Assembly (NCBI GenBank): GCA_018268995.1
Contig: JAFDVL010000012.1
Coordinates: 62,001-126,000 of the forward strand
Source of the DNA: Acidobacteriota bacterium
GTDB lineage: Bacteria > Acidobacteriota > Blastocatellia > RBC074
Length of the DNA stretch: 64,000 bases
Direction: 5' to 3'
Shown: in pieces, positions 33,280 to 40,986 of the stretch
Numbering within the stretch: the first letter of the stretch is position 1
Layout: every line of letters begins with the position of its first letter
Position numbers and translations under genes: made by a program
Notes under the pieces: model-generated
Databases searched by the model: none
What the model saw: the letters and a program-made list of their open reading frames with translations, nothing else
Told to the model about the DNA's origin: nothing

Positions 33280-33980
33280 TGGTTGAATGTGGGATTGGCC
33301 ACGATTTTGTTGAAGTGTGTCAGTGGCTCACTGCCCACATACCGCTCCAGGAGCCATTCGCGGGTGAAGGATTGTGGTAATCCAAGCTGCGGCGGTGTGG
33401 CTTCGGATTGTTGTTTGCTCCCTCGCAGAGAGTGAGGAGCTGGCTTCAAGGTGAGCCAGAAGGCACGTAGGGGCATTGTCACTTGCTTATTGTCCCCGAC
33501 GTTTTTTGTAGTGACCGGCAATGCTTCCTTTTCCAACCGCTTCAACTGCTGCACCATGTCTGAACTGGATGTGCCGGTGAAGGAGAGGATGATGGGTACA
33601 TCAAAGTCTTTCACGTAACAGGCCACTTGCAAATTGCCTCGGAGTTTGCGTCCTTCGGCAGTGGCTTGTTCGTAGGCAGACTGTGGATAGGTTATGCGGC
33701 CTTCTCCTCGCCCCGCAAAGTAGCGCAGGCGGCGACCAACAACGGCAATCTGGATTTCGCTGCTGATGAAGGAGGTTACCGGATTTCGGTTGAGCTTGAT
33801 TGTCTTCTCCGTAAAACCGGGGATTGAATCAAGGTTAGCGGCAATCCCTCGTTTCTCGATCAACACGCCGCCTCTGAAGATGAAGCCGGCATCCTCGTCA
33901 AACATGCTGTTGCCGTTATGCCATTGTGCAGCGATAACAGCTAAGTCTTCTTTCCCTAAATCGTAATCAAAATCTTTCAT
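33252..33980 (-). CDS. Hypothetical cytoplasmic protein
   Basis: 242 residues from the ATG at 33980, which overlaps the stop of the upstream zinc-finger gene (ATGA); the longer open frame would run inside that gene. Mostly beta (AGFIFRGGVLIEKRGIAANL; QIAVVGRRLRYFAGRGEGRI; LQVACYVKDFDVPIILSFTG), recalling phage and plasmid proteins of the single-strand-binding or recombination-accessory kind, but this cannot be confirmed. No JAB metalloprotease motif (HxHxxxD) is present, so it is not PRTRC protein A. Confidence 0.5.
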   Translation of the reverse strand: MKDFDYDLGKEDLAVIAAQWHNGNSMFDEDAGFIFRGGVLIEKRGIAANLDSIPGFTEKTIKLNRNPVTSFISSEIQIAVVGRRLRYFAGRGEGRITYPQSAYEQATAEGRKLRGNLQVACYVKDFDVPIILSFTGTSSSDMVQQLKRLEKEALPVTTKNVGDNKQVTMPLRAFWLTLKPAPHSLRGSKQQSEATPPQLGLPQSFTREWLLERYVGSEPLTHFNKIVANPTFNQWLNAWQES

Positions 33981-34249
33981 AAATCCCACCCTTCTTTGGT
34001 GTAGGTGTTTTGAGGTTTTGGTTTCTGAAGAAGTGCTTCTTCGTGTGAGGTGACTGGAGCAGCAAGTCTTTGCTGGCATTCCGTGCAAAAACAGGGTATC
34101 ACTCTCCGTCCTTTACAAACGGGGCAGGATTGTCCTTTCCCATTACAGCTTTTGCATTTGGTGAGCATCTGGCCTTGGCTTCTATATGCGTGGTTCATGC
34201 AATGCGTTGCCATCCGCTTTTTCGCTAAATCTTGCTTGATAGCCAGCAT
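33977..34249 (-). CDS. Small zinc-finger protein
   Basis: 90 residues. The middle carries a DnaJ-like cysteine cluster: KCKSCNGKGQSCPVCKGRRVIP followed by CFCTEC, four or five C-x2-C pairs sufficient for two zinc sites. The N-terminus is helical and basic; the tail is polar. It overlaps the start of the next gene by 4 bp. Likely binds zinc and may bridge protein or nucleic acid; function unknown. Confidence 0.6.
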   Translation of the reverse strand: MLAIKQDLAKKRMATHCMNHAYRSQGQMLTKCKSCNGKGQSCPVCKGRRVIPCFCTECQQRLAAPVTSHEEALLQKPKPQNTYTKEGWDL

Positions 34250-34313
34250 AGCGTGCAGATAACGATTGCTGCTAGGATCATGGCTAGTGTGAGTTTTGTG
34301 AGGAGTTCTCTAT

Positions 34314-34841
34314 TCAGATATTTTCTCCGTACCAAAATCCCTGCCTGCCGATGCAGGGAATTGGCTGTACGAGTTGGTGTTGCTCCGCAACCCAGGCAAA
34401 TCGCCCTGGGCTGTAGTCTCCGAAATCTTCTTCGTCTAGGTTGAGTTGAGTGAGTGTTTCCGTCGGAACGGATTTGATGAGTTGACATTGGCCGACGATT
34501 GCACCAAAGGGAAGTTTGAGGGAAAGATTGCCCGTTTTCACAATCTGGTATTTAACGCCGGGAATTTCGGGTGTGTCTAAAAGAAGAGAAGAGATGGCTT
34601 GAAGCGCCTGGCAGAAAGGCTCTTCGTGGCAGAGTTCCCGCAGTGAGAGATCCCACTTGGTGGCGGCGTGAATGAATATTTTTTGGCCTTTGTATTTGAC
34701 TGGGAATGGCCAGTGGCGTGTTTCGTTCTGCTTTTTGCCGGCGGCCCACAGAATTGCCCAAGGTTGCCACAGAGAAATGATGAGTTTTCGGTGACTTTCA
34801 AAAGGGCTTTCAAAAGGGCTGGCAAATAACGGTAATTGCAT
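34314..34841 (-). CDS. ASCH-domain protein
   Basis: 175 residues. The ASCH (PUA-like) fold is recognisable from IISLWQPWAILWAAGKKQNE, WPFPVKYKGQKIFIHAA, FGAIVGQCQLIKSV and FGDYSPGRFAWVAEQ, the usual order of conserved blocks. ASCH proteins bind RNA or modified nucleotides and some have nuclease activity. The ATG at 34841 follows the HD gene stop by one base; a TTG six codons earlier is less likely. The N-terminus holds a 12-bp tandem repeat giving SPFESPFES. Between its stop and 34249 a short hydrophobic peptide could be encoded but has no good start. Confidence 0.75.
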   Translation of the reverse strand: MQLPLFASPFESPFESHRKLIISLWQPWAILWAAGKKQNETRHWPFPVKYKGQKIFIHAATKWDLSLRELCHEEPFCQALQAISSLLLDTPEIPGVKYQIVKTGNLSLKLPFGAIVGQCQLIKSVPTETLTQLNLDEEDFGDYSPGRFAWVAEQHQLVQPIPCIGRQGFWYGENI

Positions 34842-34842
34842 C

Positions 34843-35520
34843 TTATTTGACGGGGGCAAAGTCGAGTTGGAGATAGAATCGTAGCGTTAATGCTCGCTCT
34901 CTCCACCAAGCCCGAAGGCGTTTCGTCATTTGATTGGAATCTTTGTCGGTCAGGAAAAAATATCGGCGCAGAAACTTTTTGCGGGCTTTGCGTGGTGACC
35001 AGAAGCGCAGCTTGACTTTTATTGCTGTAGGAGTAAGAGATTCAGGCTCCTCGATGTCCAGGGTGGAATTGAGATGCCGCGCCTGAGTGCATTCGATCTG
35101 ATAGATTGCTCGATCTGTGGCTTTGACTTCAGGAGGGAAGGGAAAGGGAAGTCCAAATTGTTCGGCATAGGCCGACTCGAAGCCATTCTCAATTCGTTGG
35201 TAGCCGGAAATATGCTGTTTGACGGGCTGAATGAGATCATTGATGTTTGTCTCCGCCGCGTCGTGGAGTAAACAGCTAAGGGCCAGATGCTGTGGTGCAA
35301 TAATGGATGTCCAATAAGAATGCTCGGCGACGCTGTAGAAATGTCGGACGTGACCTGCATACCGGCAGAGATGAGCCAGCCCGTGGGCGACGTCAAGAAT
35401 GCACAGTAATTTCGGGTCTGGGGCGAAGATAGATAGTTCTCTTCCCATGATCGTGCGCATGTGAGTTGGGCGAGTGGCTCTTGCGATGCCCAATTTTTGG
35501 CCAAATTTTTGGTTCGTCAT
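34843..35520 (-). CDS. HD-domain nucleotide hydrolase (YfbR-like)
   Basis: 225 residues. Metal-binding HD motifs: HVRHFYSVAEHSYW (His60, His67), LALSCLLHDAAETNINDLI (His86-Asp87), with the DLIQPVK turn and a later Asp. This arrangement matches YfbR-like and phage HD phosphohydrolases that dephosphorylate deoxynucleoside monophosphates. In mobile elements these adjust dNTP pools during replication. The ATG overlaps the preceding stop (ATGA) and the gene runs directly into the ASCH gene. The C-terminal 60 residues are very basic and may be element-specific. Confidence 0.75.
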   Translation of the reverse strand: MTNQKFGQKLGIARATRPTHMRTIMGRELSIFAPDPKLLCILDVAHGLAHLCRYAGHVRHFYSVAEHSYWTSIIAPQHLALSCLLHDAAETNINDLIQPVKQHISGYQRIENGFESAYAEQFGLPFPFPPEVKATDRAIYQIECTQARHLNSTLDIEEPESLTPTAIKVKLRFWSPRKARKKFLRRYFFLTDKDSNQMTKRLRAWWRERALTLRFYLQLDFAPVK

Positions 35521-35978
35521 GATTGCTCAATAGCTGCTAAGAGGACGGCTCTAAGTTCGTCGAACTGAAGCGATTTTAGGATTGCGACGATTTCGGTGCA
35601 TTCTGAGAAAGTGAGCCGATTATTTCTTAAAAAATATAACTCGCCGCCGACCAGAAGCTTGATTGGGTCGGGAGTAATCGAGATCGTGTTGTGGTTGACG
35701 ATAGGAACGAATAGCGTTCTGACCTTTGTGATGTCAATTGTCCATCCGTTCTCGTATTTGATCTGGGCTGGATATTGCCAGTCCCGATTTGCTTGCCGCT
35801 CATAAAAACAAAGAAGGTAATTGAGTCGCTGCTGGAGTCCCTGGACTTGAAGTGCGACTTCGCGTTGGGCATTCAAATACGAGATGCTGTAGGTGGTTAG
35901 CGTTTGCTCTTGGCCTAACAGGTCGGCCACTTCCTCAAATTCGAGGAATAGTTCTTCGTCTCCGTTCGTGCTGTTCAT
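35517..35978 (-). CDS. Hypothetical protein
   Basis: 153 residues from the ATG at 35978, chosen because AAGGAG lies 5-6 nt upstream. N-terminal helical coiled region (FEEVADLLGQEQTLTTYSIS), then beta strands (YENGWTIDITKVRTLFVPIV; LLVGGELYFLRNNRLT). No recognised motif. Its end overlaps the start of the HD hydrolase by 4 bp, and its start overlaps the end of the membrane protein gene. Confidence 0.5.
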   Translation of the reverse strand: MNSTNGDEELFLEFEEVADLLGQEQTLTTYSISYLNAQREVALQVQGLQQRLNYLLCFYERQANRDWQYPAQIKYENGWTIDITKVRTLFVPIVNHNTISITPDPIKLLVGGELYFLRNNRLTFSECTEIVAILKSLQFDELRAVLLAAIEQS

Positions 35979-36498
35979 ACGTCTCCTTGAGTGGGGCAAG
36001 GTCTGTCTCAACTGTCCTTCTAATATTCGGGTAGATAGCTGAAATCTTATTGCGAGCAAGGATTAGATCACTAAGCCATTGTCCTAACTCTGTTGGATGT
36101 AGGTTATGAGGCAAGAGAGATTCTGGAATTGTTGCGGCAAGGCAGAATGCTTTTGCTTCGTGCTGCCATACTTGAAATTCAAAGGGCATTATGCCCCGTT
36201 TGTGTAAATAACGTTGGCGGTTTCTGACTGCTTGAATCTGGCGTTTTCGCTGCGAAATGTTGAGGGCGTAAAGGGGGACGATAGTGAGACTGCAAATTAG
36301 GATGAAGAGGGGGAAATAAGGGATTTCTCCTGTAATAGTTACTTGAACTACACAAGAGATTGTGGCAAAGAACCCAATCAGATAAACGATCACGGGTAGC
36401 CCTGCCGGATATTTGTCGTAGGGACAGGTAAGGCAGCAGATTTCATTTTGTAGCATGGGGCCAAAACAGTAGGGACAAACACTTATTGAACGCTTCAT
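35935..36498 (-). CDS. Small membrane protein with N-terminal cysteine pairs
   Basis: 187 residues from the ATG at 36498. An N-terminal zinc-ribbon-like pattern (CPYCFGPMLQNEICCLTC) precedes two transmembrane helices (VIVYLIGFFATISCVVQVTI; FPLFILICSLTIVPLYAL). The cytosolic C-terminus is charged and helical. The start lies in the last codons of the upstream 67-aa gene. No family known; the upstream open frame is a shadow of nrdA. Confidence 0.55.
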   Translation of the reverse strand: MKRSISVCPYCFGPMLQNEICCLTCPYDKYPAGLPVIVYLIGFFATISCVVQVTITGEIPYFPLFILICSLTIVPLYALNISQRKRQIQAVRNRQRYLHKRGIMPFEFQVWQHEAKAFCLAATIPESLLPHNLHPTELGQWLSDLILARNKISAIYPNIRRTVETDLAPLKETYEQHERRRRTIPRI

Positions 36499-36698
36499 GA
36501 ATGCTTCTCCTGATGATCTGCCGGATGTGGTTGATTGGGCTTGGGGGTAGGCGGTCTTGCTGCTGGACCAGCCCCTTTCTCGATGGTGTAGACAGGGCTG
36601 GAGAGTAGGTAGATTACACCTATTACTCTGAGCACTGCGAAGATGAAGATGATGACGGCAACGCCTAGAATAAATAAGATGTCGAGTAAGGTTTCCAT
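36495..36698 (-). CDS. Small single-pass membrane protein
   Basis: 67 residues: one or two hydrophobic segments (ETLLDILFILGVAVIIFIFA; LRVIGVIYLLSS) and a proline-rich polar tail (PPTPKPNQPHPADHQEKHS). It lies 29 bp after nrdA on the same strand and overlaps the next gene by 4 bp. Function unknown. Confidence 0.5.
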   Translation of the reverse strand: METLLDILFILGVAVIIFIFAVLRVIGVIYLLSSPVYTIEKGAGPAARPPTPKPNQPHPADHQEKHS

Positions 36699-36727
36699 TT
36701 TTACCTGCTGGGTCTTTAGTTAATCGT

Positions 36728-39133
36728 CTATTGGCAAACCTCGCAGCTTTCGGGCGATTCAAGGGAGCAAGCGACGGCTTCAATGTCGGTTGACATTGAG
36801 ATCGTGCCAGTTGGCCCAGCACTTGGTTGAATGTTTGGGGCTTGCGCTGCCAGCGATGTAAGGGGATTGGCTGCTGTTTTTGCAATCCTGGTTGCCGGGC
36901 GAGAGCGTAAGTAGTAGGTCGTCTTTAAGCCCTTCTGCCATGCATACATATACATGGAAGAGAGTTTTCCTATGTTGGGAGACTCAGCGAATAGATTCAG
37001 CGATTGGCTTTGGTCAATGAATGCGCCCCGATCTGCTGCTATATCGATCAGCGAACGCATTGGGATTTCCCACGCCGTCCGGTAGATTTCGCGCAATTCG
37101 GCAGGTAACTCCTCGATGTCCTGAATTGAACCTTCCGCGAGCTTAATCTTGGTTCGTATCTCCTCGTCCCACTTGCCGAGCGCTTTCAGTTCCTGGACAA
37201 GATAGCGATTGATTTGTATAAAATCGCCGCTGAGGGTTTCTCGCTTAAACAGATTCGAGACTTGCGGTTCAATGCACTCGTAGCATCCCGCAATAGAGGC
37301 AATCGTTGCAGTTGGCGCAACCGCAATCATCAATGAGTTACGCAGGCCGTGCTGCCTGATTTTTTCGCGCAATAAATTCCACCGCTCTTTGTCTGTGGGT
37401 TCGATGCCCCAGAGATCAAATTGGAATTGTCCTTGTGCTATTCGAGTTTGGGGAAACGCAGGATGTTGTCCTTTGGTTTGCGCTAACTGGCAAGAGGTTT
37501 CGAGCGCCGTAAAATAGATTTCTTCGGCAATCCGTTTGGATAAATCGCGGGCTTCTTCTGAATCAAATGGCAGGCCAAGCATGAAAAATACATCCTGTAG
37601 CCCCATTACCCCTAATCCGACGTTGCGCCAGCGAGTATTGGAGACCTGTGTGCTGGGAATGGGGTAATAGTTCAAATCAATCACGCGATCCAATTGTGGA
37701 ATGGCGAGTTGGACGGTTTGTCTGAGCTTCCCGAAATCAAACGCGTTTTGCCCATTGGTATTGGAAACGTGCTTACTCAGATTGATCGAGCCAAGATTGC
37801 ACACGGCTGTTTCCGTGGCTGAGGTTACCTCAATGATTTCAGTACAGAGATTGGACAAATGCACGACTTCATCGTTCAAGCCGGTCTGATTGCATTTCCT
37901 ATTGCTCGCATCTTTGAAGTTCATCCAGCCATTGCCCGTCTGCGCCAGACTCCGCATCATCCGTGCATAGAGATCGCGAGCCTTCACCTGCTTGACATAG
38001 AGTTCCTTTCGCTCAGCGATTTGGTAGGCTTCGTCAAATCCGTCACTAAAGAGATCGGGAAAGCAGGGAACTTCCTTGGGATCAAATAATGACCAGAGGC
38101 CATCTTCCTGAACGCGCTGCATGAAGAGATCAGGAATCCAGTGAGCGAGATTGAGATTGTGCGTTCGGTGGGCTTCGTTCCCGGTGTTTTCCCGCAATTC
38201 GAGAAAGTCCTCGATATCGGCGTGCCAGGGCTCAAGGTAAACACAACAGGCTCCCTTGCGCAAACCTCCCTGATTGACTGCCTGAATGGAAGAGTCAAGT
38301 GTTTTCAGGAAGGGTACGATGCCGAGAGACTTCCCATTGGTGCCCTTAATGTAGGAATTGCGCGAGCGGACTCTTGAAAAGGCGATGCCAATACCACCAG
38401 CAAACTTCGAGAGTAAGGCAACATCCTTGTATTTGTCGTAGATTGCCGCTAAATCATCGACAGGCGAATCAAGCAAGTAGCAACTTGAGAGTTGTTCATG
38501 CACTCGCCCTGAATTGAAGAGAGTTGGGGTCGCGGGAATGTAGGATAGTGAAGCAAAGAGGTTATACAGTTCAATGGCTTGGGAAATGCTTTCTGCCAAA
38601 CCACACGCGACGCGCAGGAAAAAGTATTGTGGTGTCTCAATGACCCTGCGCGTTGTAGGGTCTTTCAGCAAATAGCGGTCATACACTGTTCGTAAACCAA
38701 AGAACTCAAATAAGTCGGTGTAGTGGGAGTCCACGACGTTGTTCAGCTTGCGTGCATGGCCTGCGACAAACTGTGCGGTTCGTTCGTTTATGAGGCCGGT
38801 TTCGTGGCCGTATCGAATGGATTGCGAAAAAGAGTGGATTTCCTGATTGGCAACTTCCTTCTCAATGTAGGTTGAGAGAAGTCGTGCGGCGAGCCGCGAA
38901 TATTCGGGGTCTTCGACGATGAGGGAGGCAGCGGTTTGAATCGAGAGTTGGTCTAACTCCTGCGTCGTGGCGCCATTGTAGAGACCACTGATGGTTTTGG
39001 TTGCGACCCGTAAAGCGTCTACGTTGAGTAGTCCCTCACAACAGCGCCCCACGGCACGAACGATCTTGTTGAGGTCTACGAATTCCAGGTCGCCATTGCG
39101 TTTGCGAACCTGCATTTGTGTGGGCGCATTCAT
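36728..39133 (-). CDS. nrdA: Class I ribonucleotide reductase large subunit
   Basis: 801 residues, full length. An N-terminal ATP-cone (MQVRKRNGDLEFVDLNKIVR) precedes the ten-stranded barrel with the active-site N-L-C-T-E (Asn428, Cys430, Glu432), the redox pair Cys218 (SSCYLLDSPVDD) and Cys445 (CNLGSINL), and a C-terminal CEVC pair (797-800) for electron supply. It reduces ribonucleotides to deoxyribonucleotides. The small radical subunit NrdB is not in the window, so it must use one encoded elsewhere. The gene lies among element genes, overlapping the preceding gene by 4 bp (ATGA), and so is probably an accessory copy that boosts dNTPs during replication. Confidence 0.95.
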   Translation of the reverse strand: MNAPTQMQVRKRNGDLEFVDLNKIVRAVGRCCEGLLNVDALRVATKTISGLYNGATTQELDQLSIQTAASLIVEDPEYSRLAARLLSTYIEKEVANQEIHSFSQSIRYGHETGLINERTAQFVAGHARKLNNVVDSHYTDLFEFFGLRTVYDRYLLKDPTTRRVIETPQYFFLRVACGLAESISQAIELYNLFASLSYIPATPTLFNSGRVHEQLSSCYLLDSPVDDLAAIYDKYKDVALLSKFAGGIGIAFSRVRSRNSYIKGTNGKSLGIVPFLKTLDSSIQAVNQGGLRKGACCVYLEPWHADIEDFLELRENTGNEAHRTHNLNLAHWIPDLFMQRVQEDGLWSLFDPKEVPCFPDLFSDGFDEAYQIAERKELYVKQVKARDLYARMMRSLAQTGNGWMNFKDASNRKCNQTGLNDEVVHLSNLCTEIIEVTSATETAVCNLGSINLSKHVSNTNGQNAFDFGKLRQTVQLAIPQLDRVIDLNYYPIPSTQVSNTRWRNVGLGVMGLQDVFFMLGLPFDSEEARDLSKRIAEEIYFTALETSCQLAQTKGQHPAFPQTRIAQGQFQFDLWGIEPTDKERWNLLREKIRQHGLRNSLMIAVAPTATIASIAGCYECIEPQVSNLFKRETLSGDFIQINRYLVQELKALGKWDEEIRTKIKLAEGSIQDIEELPAELREIYRTAWEIPMRSLIDIAADRGAFIDQSQSLNLFAESPNIGKLSSMYMYAWQKGLKTTYYLRSRPATRIAKTAANPLTSLAAQAPNIQPSAGPTGTISMSTDIEAVACSLESPESCEVCQ

Positions 39134-39573
39134 GATTTTTTCACCTTTCCGAGGATGCCGAGCGTGAGAACATTGAATACTTTAAAAGCCTTGCTCCTTT
39201 TGACGTACAGCGTGTCGCCAGAGCGAACGAGCGTGTCAGGGATTTCTTTCTTGCGGATGGATTCTAATCGGATCGTGACTTCGACGATGTGGTTTTGCTC
39301 GTCAGACCGGAGCAGTTGGATTTGCTTAATGTCTGTCAGGCCGATGGCTGTGAGTGCTTCGTTGATGCCTTTTTGGTCAGGACACTCGTAGGTGCCGGCA
39401 AACGGTGTGTTGGCAATGGAAAAAGTGGGGCCTTGGCGATTCCCTGAAAAGCCGAGCGGTTGAAGGGGTTGGTACTGCCCCTTCTGCCCCTGCTGCGCTG
39501 CTGCAACGAAGGTGCAAGCGCAAAAGTAAAGTAATATTGCGCCAGAACAAGTAATAGTCAGGAATGTTTTCAT
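39130..39573 (-). CDS. Secreted hypothetical protein
   Basis: 147 residues with a signal peptide (KTFLTITCSGAILLYFCACT and FVAAAQ). The mature part has a glutamine/glycine-rich start and a beta-rich domain (IKQIQLLRSDEQNHIVEVTI; SGDTLYVKRSKAFKVFNVL). It immediately precedes nrdA, sharing ATGA, which is odd for a secreted protein and suggests operon packing rather than shared function. Confidence 0.5.
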   Translation of the reverse strand: MKTFLTITCSGAILLYFCACTFVAAAQQGQKGQYQPLQPLGFSGNRQGPTFSIANTPFAGTYECPDQKGINEALTAIGLTDIKQIQLLRSDEQNHIVEVTIRLESIRKKEIPDTLVRSGDTLYVKRSKAFKVFNVLTLGILGKVKKS

Positions 39574-39588
39574 GATAGTAGTTGACGG

Positions 39589-40680
39589 CTACAGCAGCAC
39601 TTCGTCGCAGGCCTTGCGACCGCAGACGGTAAGTAGTTGTGCCGCGAATTCGTGTTGTGGATTTGCTTCGACGCAAGGTATTAAGAGATTGATTGCCTCG
39701 TGGAATCTGCCAAGACCTGCGAGGTACTGGGCATACGGGATGACAGCCCCTGGTTCCTGATCGGGAGCGAGACCGATGGCTTGCAAAAAACCTTCTTCTT
39801 TATGCGTCAATATTGCTAATGAAACGTGATACTGCCACTTCTCAGGTTTCATTCTTACCATCCGCTCCATTATGTTTTGAGCTTTAGGGAATTGATTATG
39901 GACTATGTAATAGCTGGCTAAAGATTCCAATGGGCTGCCCCAATAAGGGGTTTCGCGGGATAAATATTCCCATACCAGCGATGCGTTGGGGGCATTGAGC
40001 GTCTGTTCGTGGAGTGCAATGCAGACGCTGAAGCGGGAATTGACAGGAAGCAGCAAAAGCTGGGAATCTAAGGACGTGAAGGCGGTGGCCGGCGAAATGT
40101 GCAGTTCGAAAATCGTCTTCTGGACTAAATATTCGGGTGTGGGGTCAGATGCAATGAAAAGATCACGTAAAGCTTCCCAGTTTTCTTCTTCTCTTAGTTG
40201 CTGGCAGAGCGCGGTAAAACACTTGCCCCGGAATTCCTGTGGGGCAAGGTCAAGGGAGCGGCGCAGGTGCCTGGTAGTTCGGGTGAGTAGGCCTAACTGT
40301 AGGTATCCCAGATACCAGTCAGGACGAAGTTTGACGGCCTCTTCGCAATGGAGACGAGCGAGTTCCGCTTGTCCATCAACATTGAACGCCACGCTTTGGA
40401 GTAAATGCTGCGCCGCGGTGAGGGGGGCAGGTAAGAGAGACTTGTGAACTGCCGCAATTTGTCGCGCGGCAGCAGGAGTGATCCAGTCTATGATTGTTTC
40501 AATGGCCAGGGCCGCCATCTCCTGCTTATTCATTCTGAGGAGGGATTCGTAGAGGAGCGTATATGCTTCGGTGTTGAGAGGGTCGTGCTGGAGTACCCAG
40601 GAGGCGTAACTACAAGCGTGTGCCGGCGCAATGGTGAGCCAGGCCTGGCCAATGAGGAGTGCGTTATTGATTGGGTTCAT
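39589..40680 (-). CDS. TPR-repeat protein
   Basis: 363 residues made of helical pairs of the TPR type (AWLTIAPAHACSYASWVLQH; LARLHCEEAVKLRPDWYLGY; FPKAQNIMERMVRMKPEKWQ; GRFHEAINLLIPCVEANPQH). No signal peptide or enzymatic domain. TPR proteins are protein-binding scaffolds. It is 15 bp upstream of the secreted gene and overlaps the preceding gene's end by 17 bp. Confidence 0.65.
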   Translation of the reverse strand: MNPINNALLIGQAWLTIAPAHACSYASWVLQHDPLNTEAYTLLYESLLRMNKQEMAALAIETIIDWITPAAARQIAAVHKSLLPAPLTAAQHLLQSVAFNVDGQAELARLHCEEAVKLRPDWYLGYLQLGLLTRTTRHLRRSLDLAPQEFRGKCFTALCQQLREEENWEALRDLFIASDPTPEYLVQKTIFELHISPATAFTSLDSQLLLLPVNSRFSVCIALHEQTLNAPNASLVWEYLSRETPYWGSPLESLASYYIVHNQFPKAQNIMERMVRMKPEKWQYHVSLAILTHKEEGFLQAIGLAPDQEPGAVIPYAQYLAGLGRFHEAINLLIPCVEANPQHEFAAQLLTVCGRKACDEVLL

Positions 40681-40921
40681 GGAGATTTAAGATGTAATTG
40701 ATGAGTTGGGAAACTTCTCTGGCAAGTGAGAGTGTGATGGTTGATACGGGTAATGTGATGCGCGGCCCATCGGCATAGCGAGTCAGGGTGATGCGAAGTT
40801 GCTCTTTTGTTTTTTTGTTTTGGAAAATGTACGCATCAGACCTGCTGTTGATGCGCTCAACGATTGGGGTTATTTGTGCCGTATCTTGTACTGGTTCTCT
40901 TTCCGCCTCTCCCTTTTCCAT
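40664..40921 (-). CDS. Small hypothetical protein
   Basis: 85 residues from the ATG at 40921 with AGGAGAG upstream. An acidic start is followed by beta strands and an amphipathic helix (YIFQNKKTKEQLRITLTRYA; LAREVSQLINYILNLHEP). It resembles small nucleic-acid-binding folds but no family is recognised. It lies between the UvrD-type helicase and the TPR gene. Confidence 0.45.
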   Translation of the reverse strand: MEKGEAEREPVQDTAQITPIVERINSRSDAYIFQNKKTKEQLRITLTRYADGPRITLPVSTITLSLAREVSQLINYILNLHEPNQ

Positions 40922-40986
40922 CGCTTTTCTCTCCTGATGTGATTTTTGGGGTCTCAGGAGAGAGAGCAATTTTCGTGCCGATTGAC

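Noticed and set aside
33252..33980. PRTRC protein A (JAB protease)
   Set aside because: No Glu...HxHxxxxxxxxxxD metal site; order in the operon also does not fit.
34225..34488. 87-aa minus-strand reading frame overlapping the ASCH gene
   Set aside because: Most of it is a shadow of the ASCH gene; only the last 35 hydrophobic residues lie outside, with no acceptable start codon.
35979..36885. 316-aa reading frame starting inside nrdA
   Set aside because: The first 129 residues are out-of-frame nrdA sequence; the real start is at 36498.
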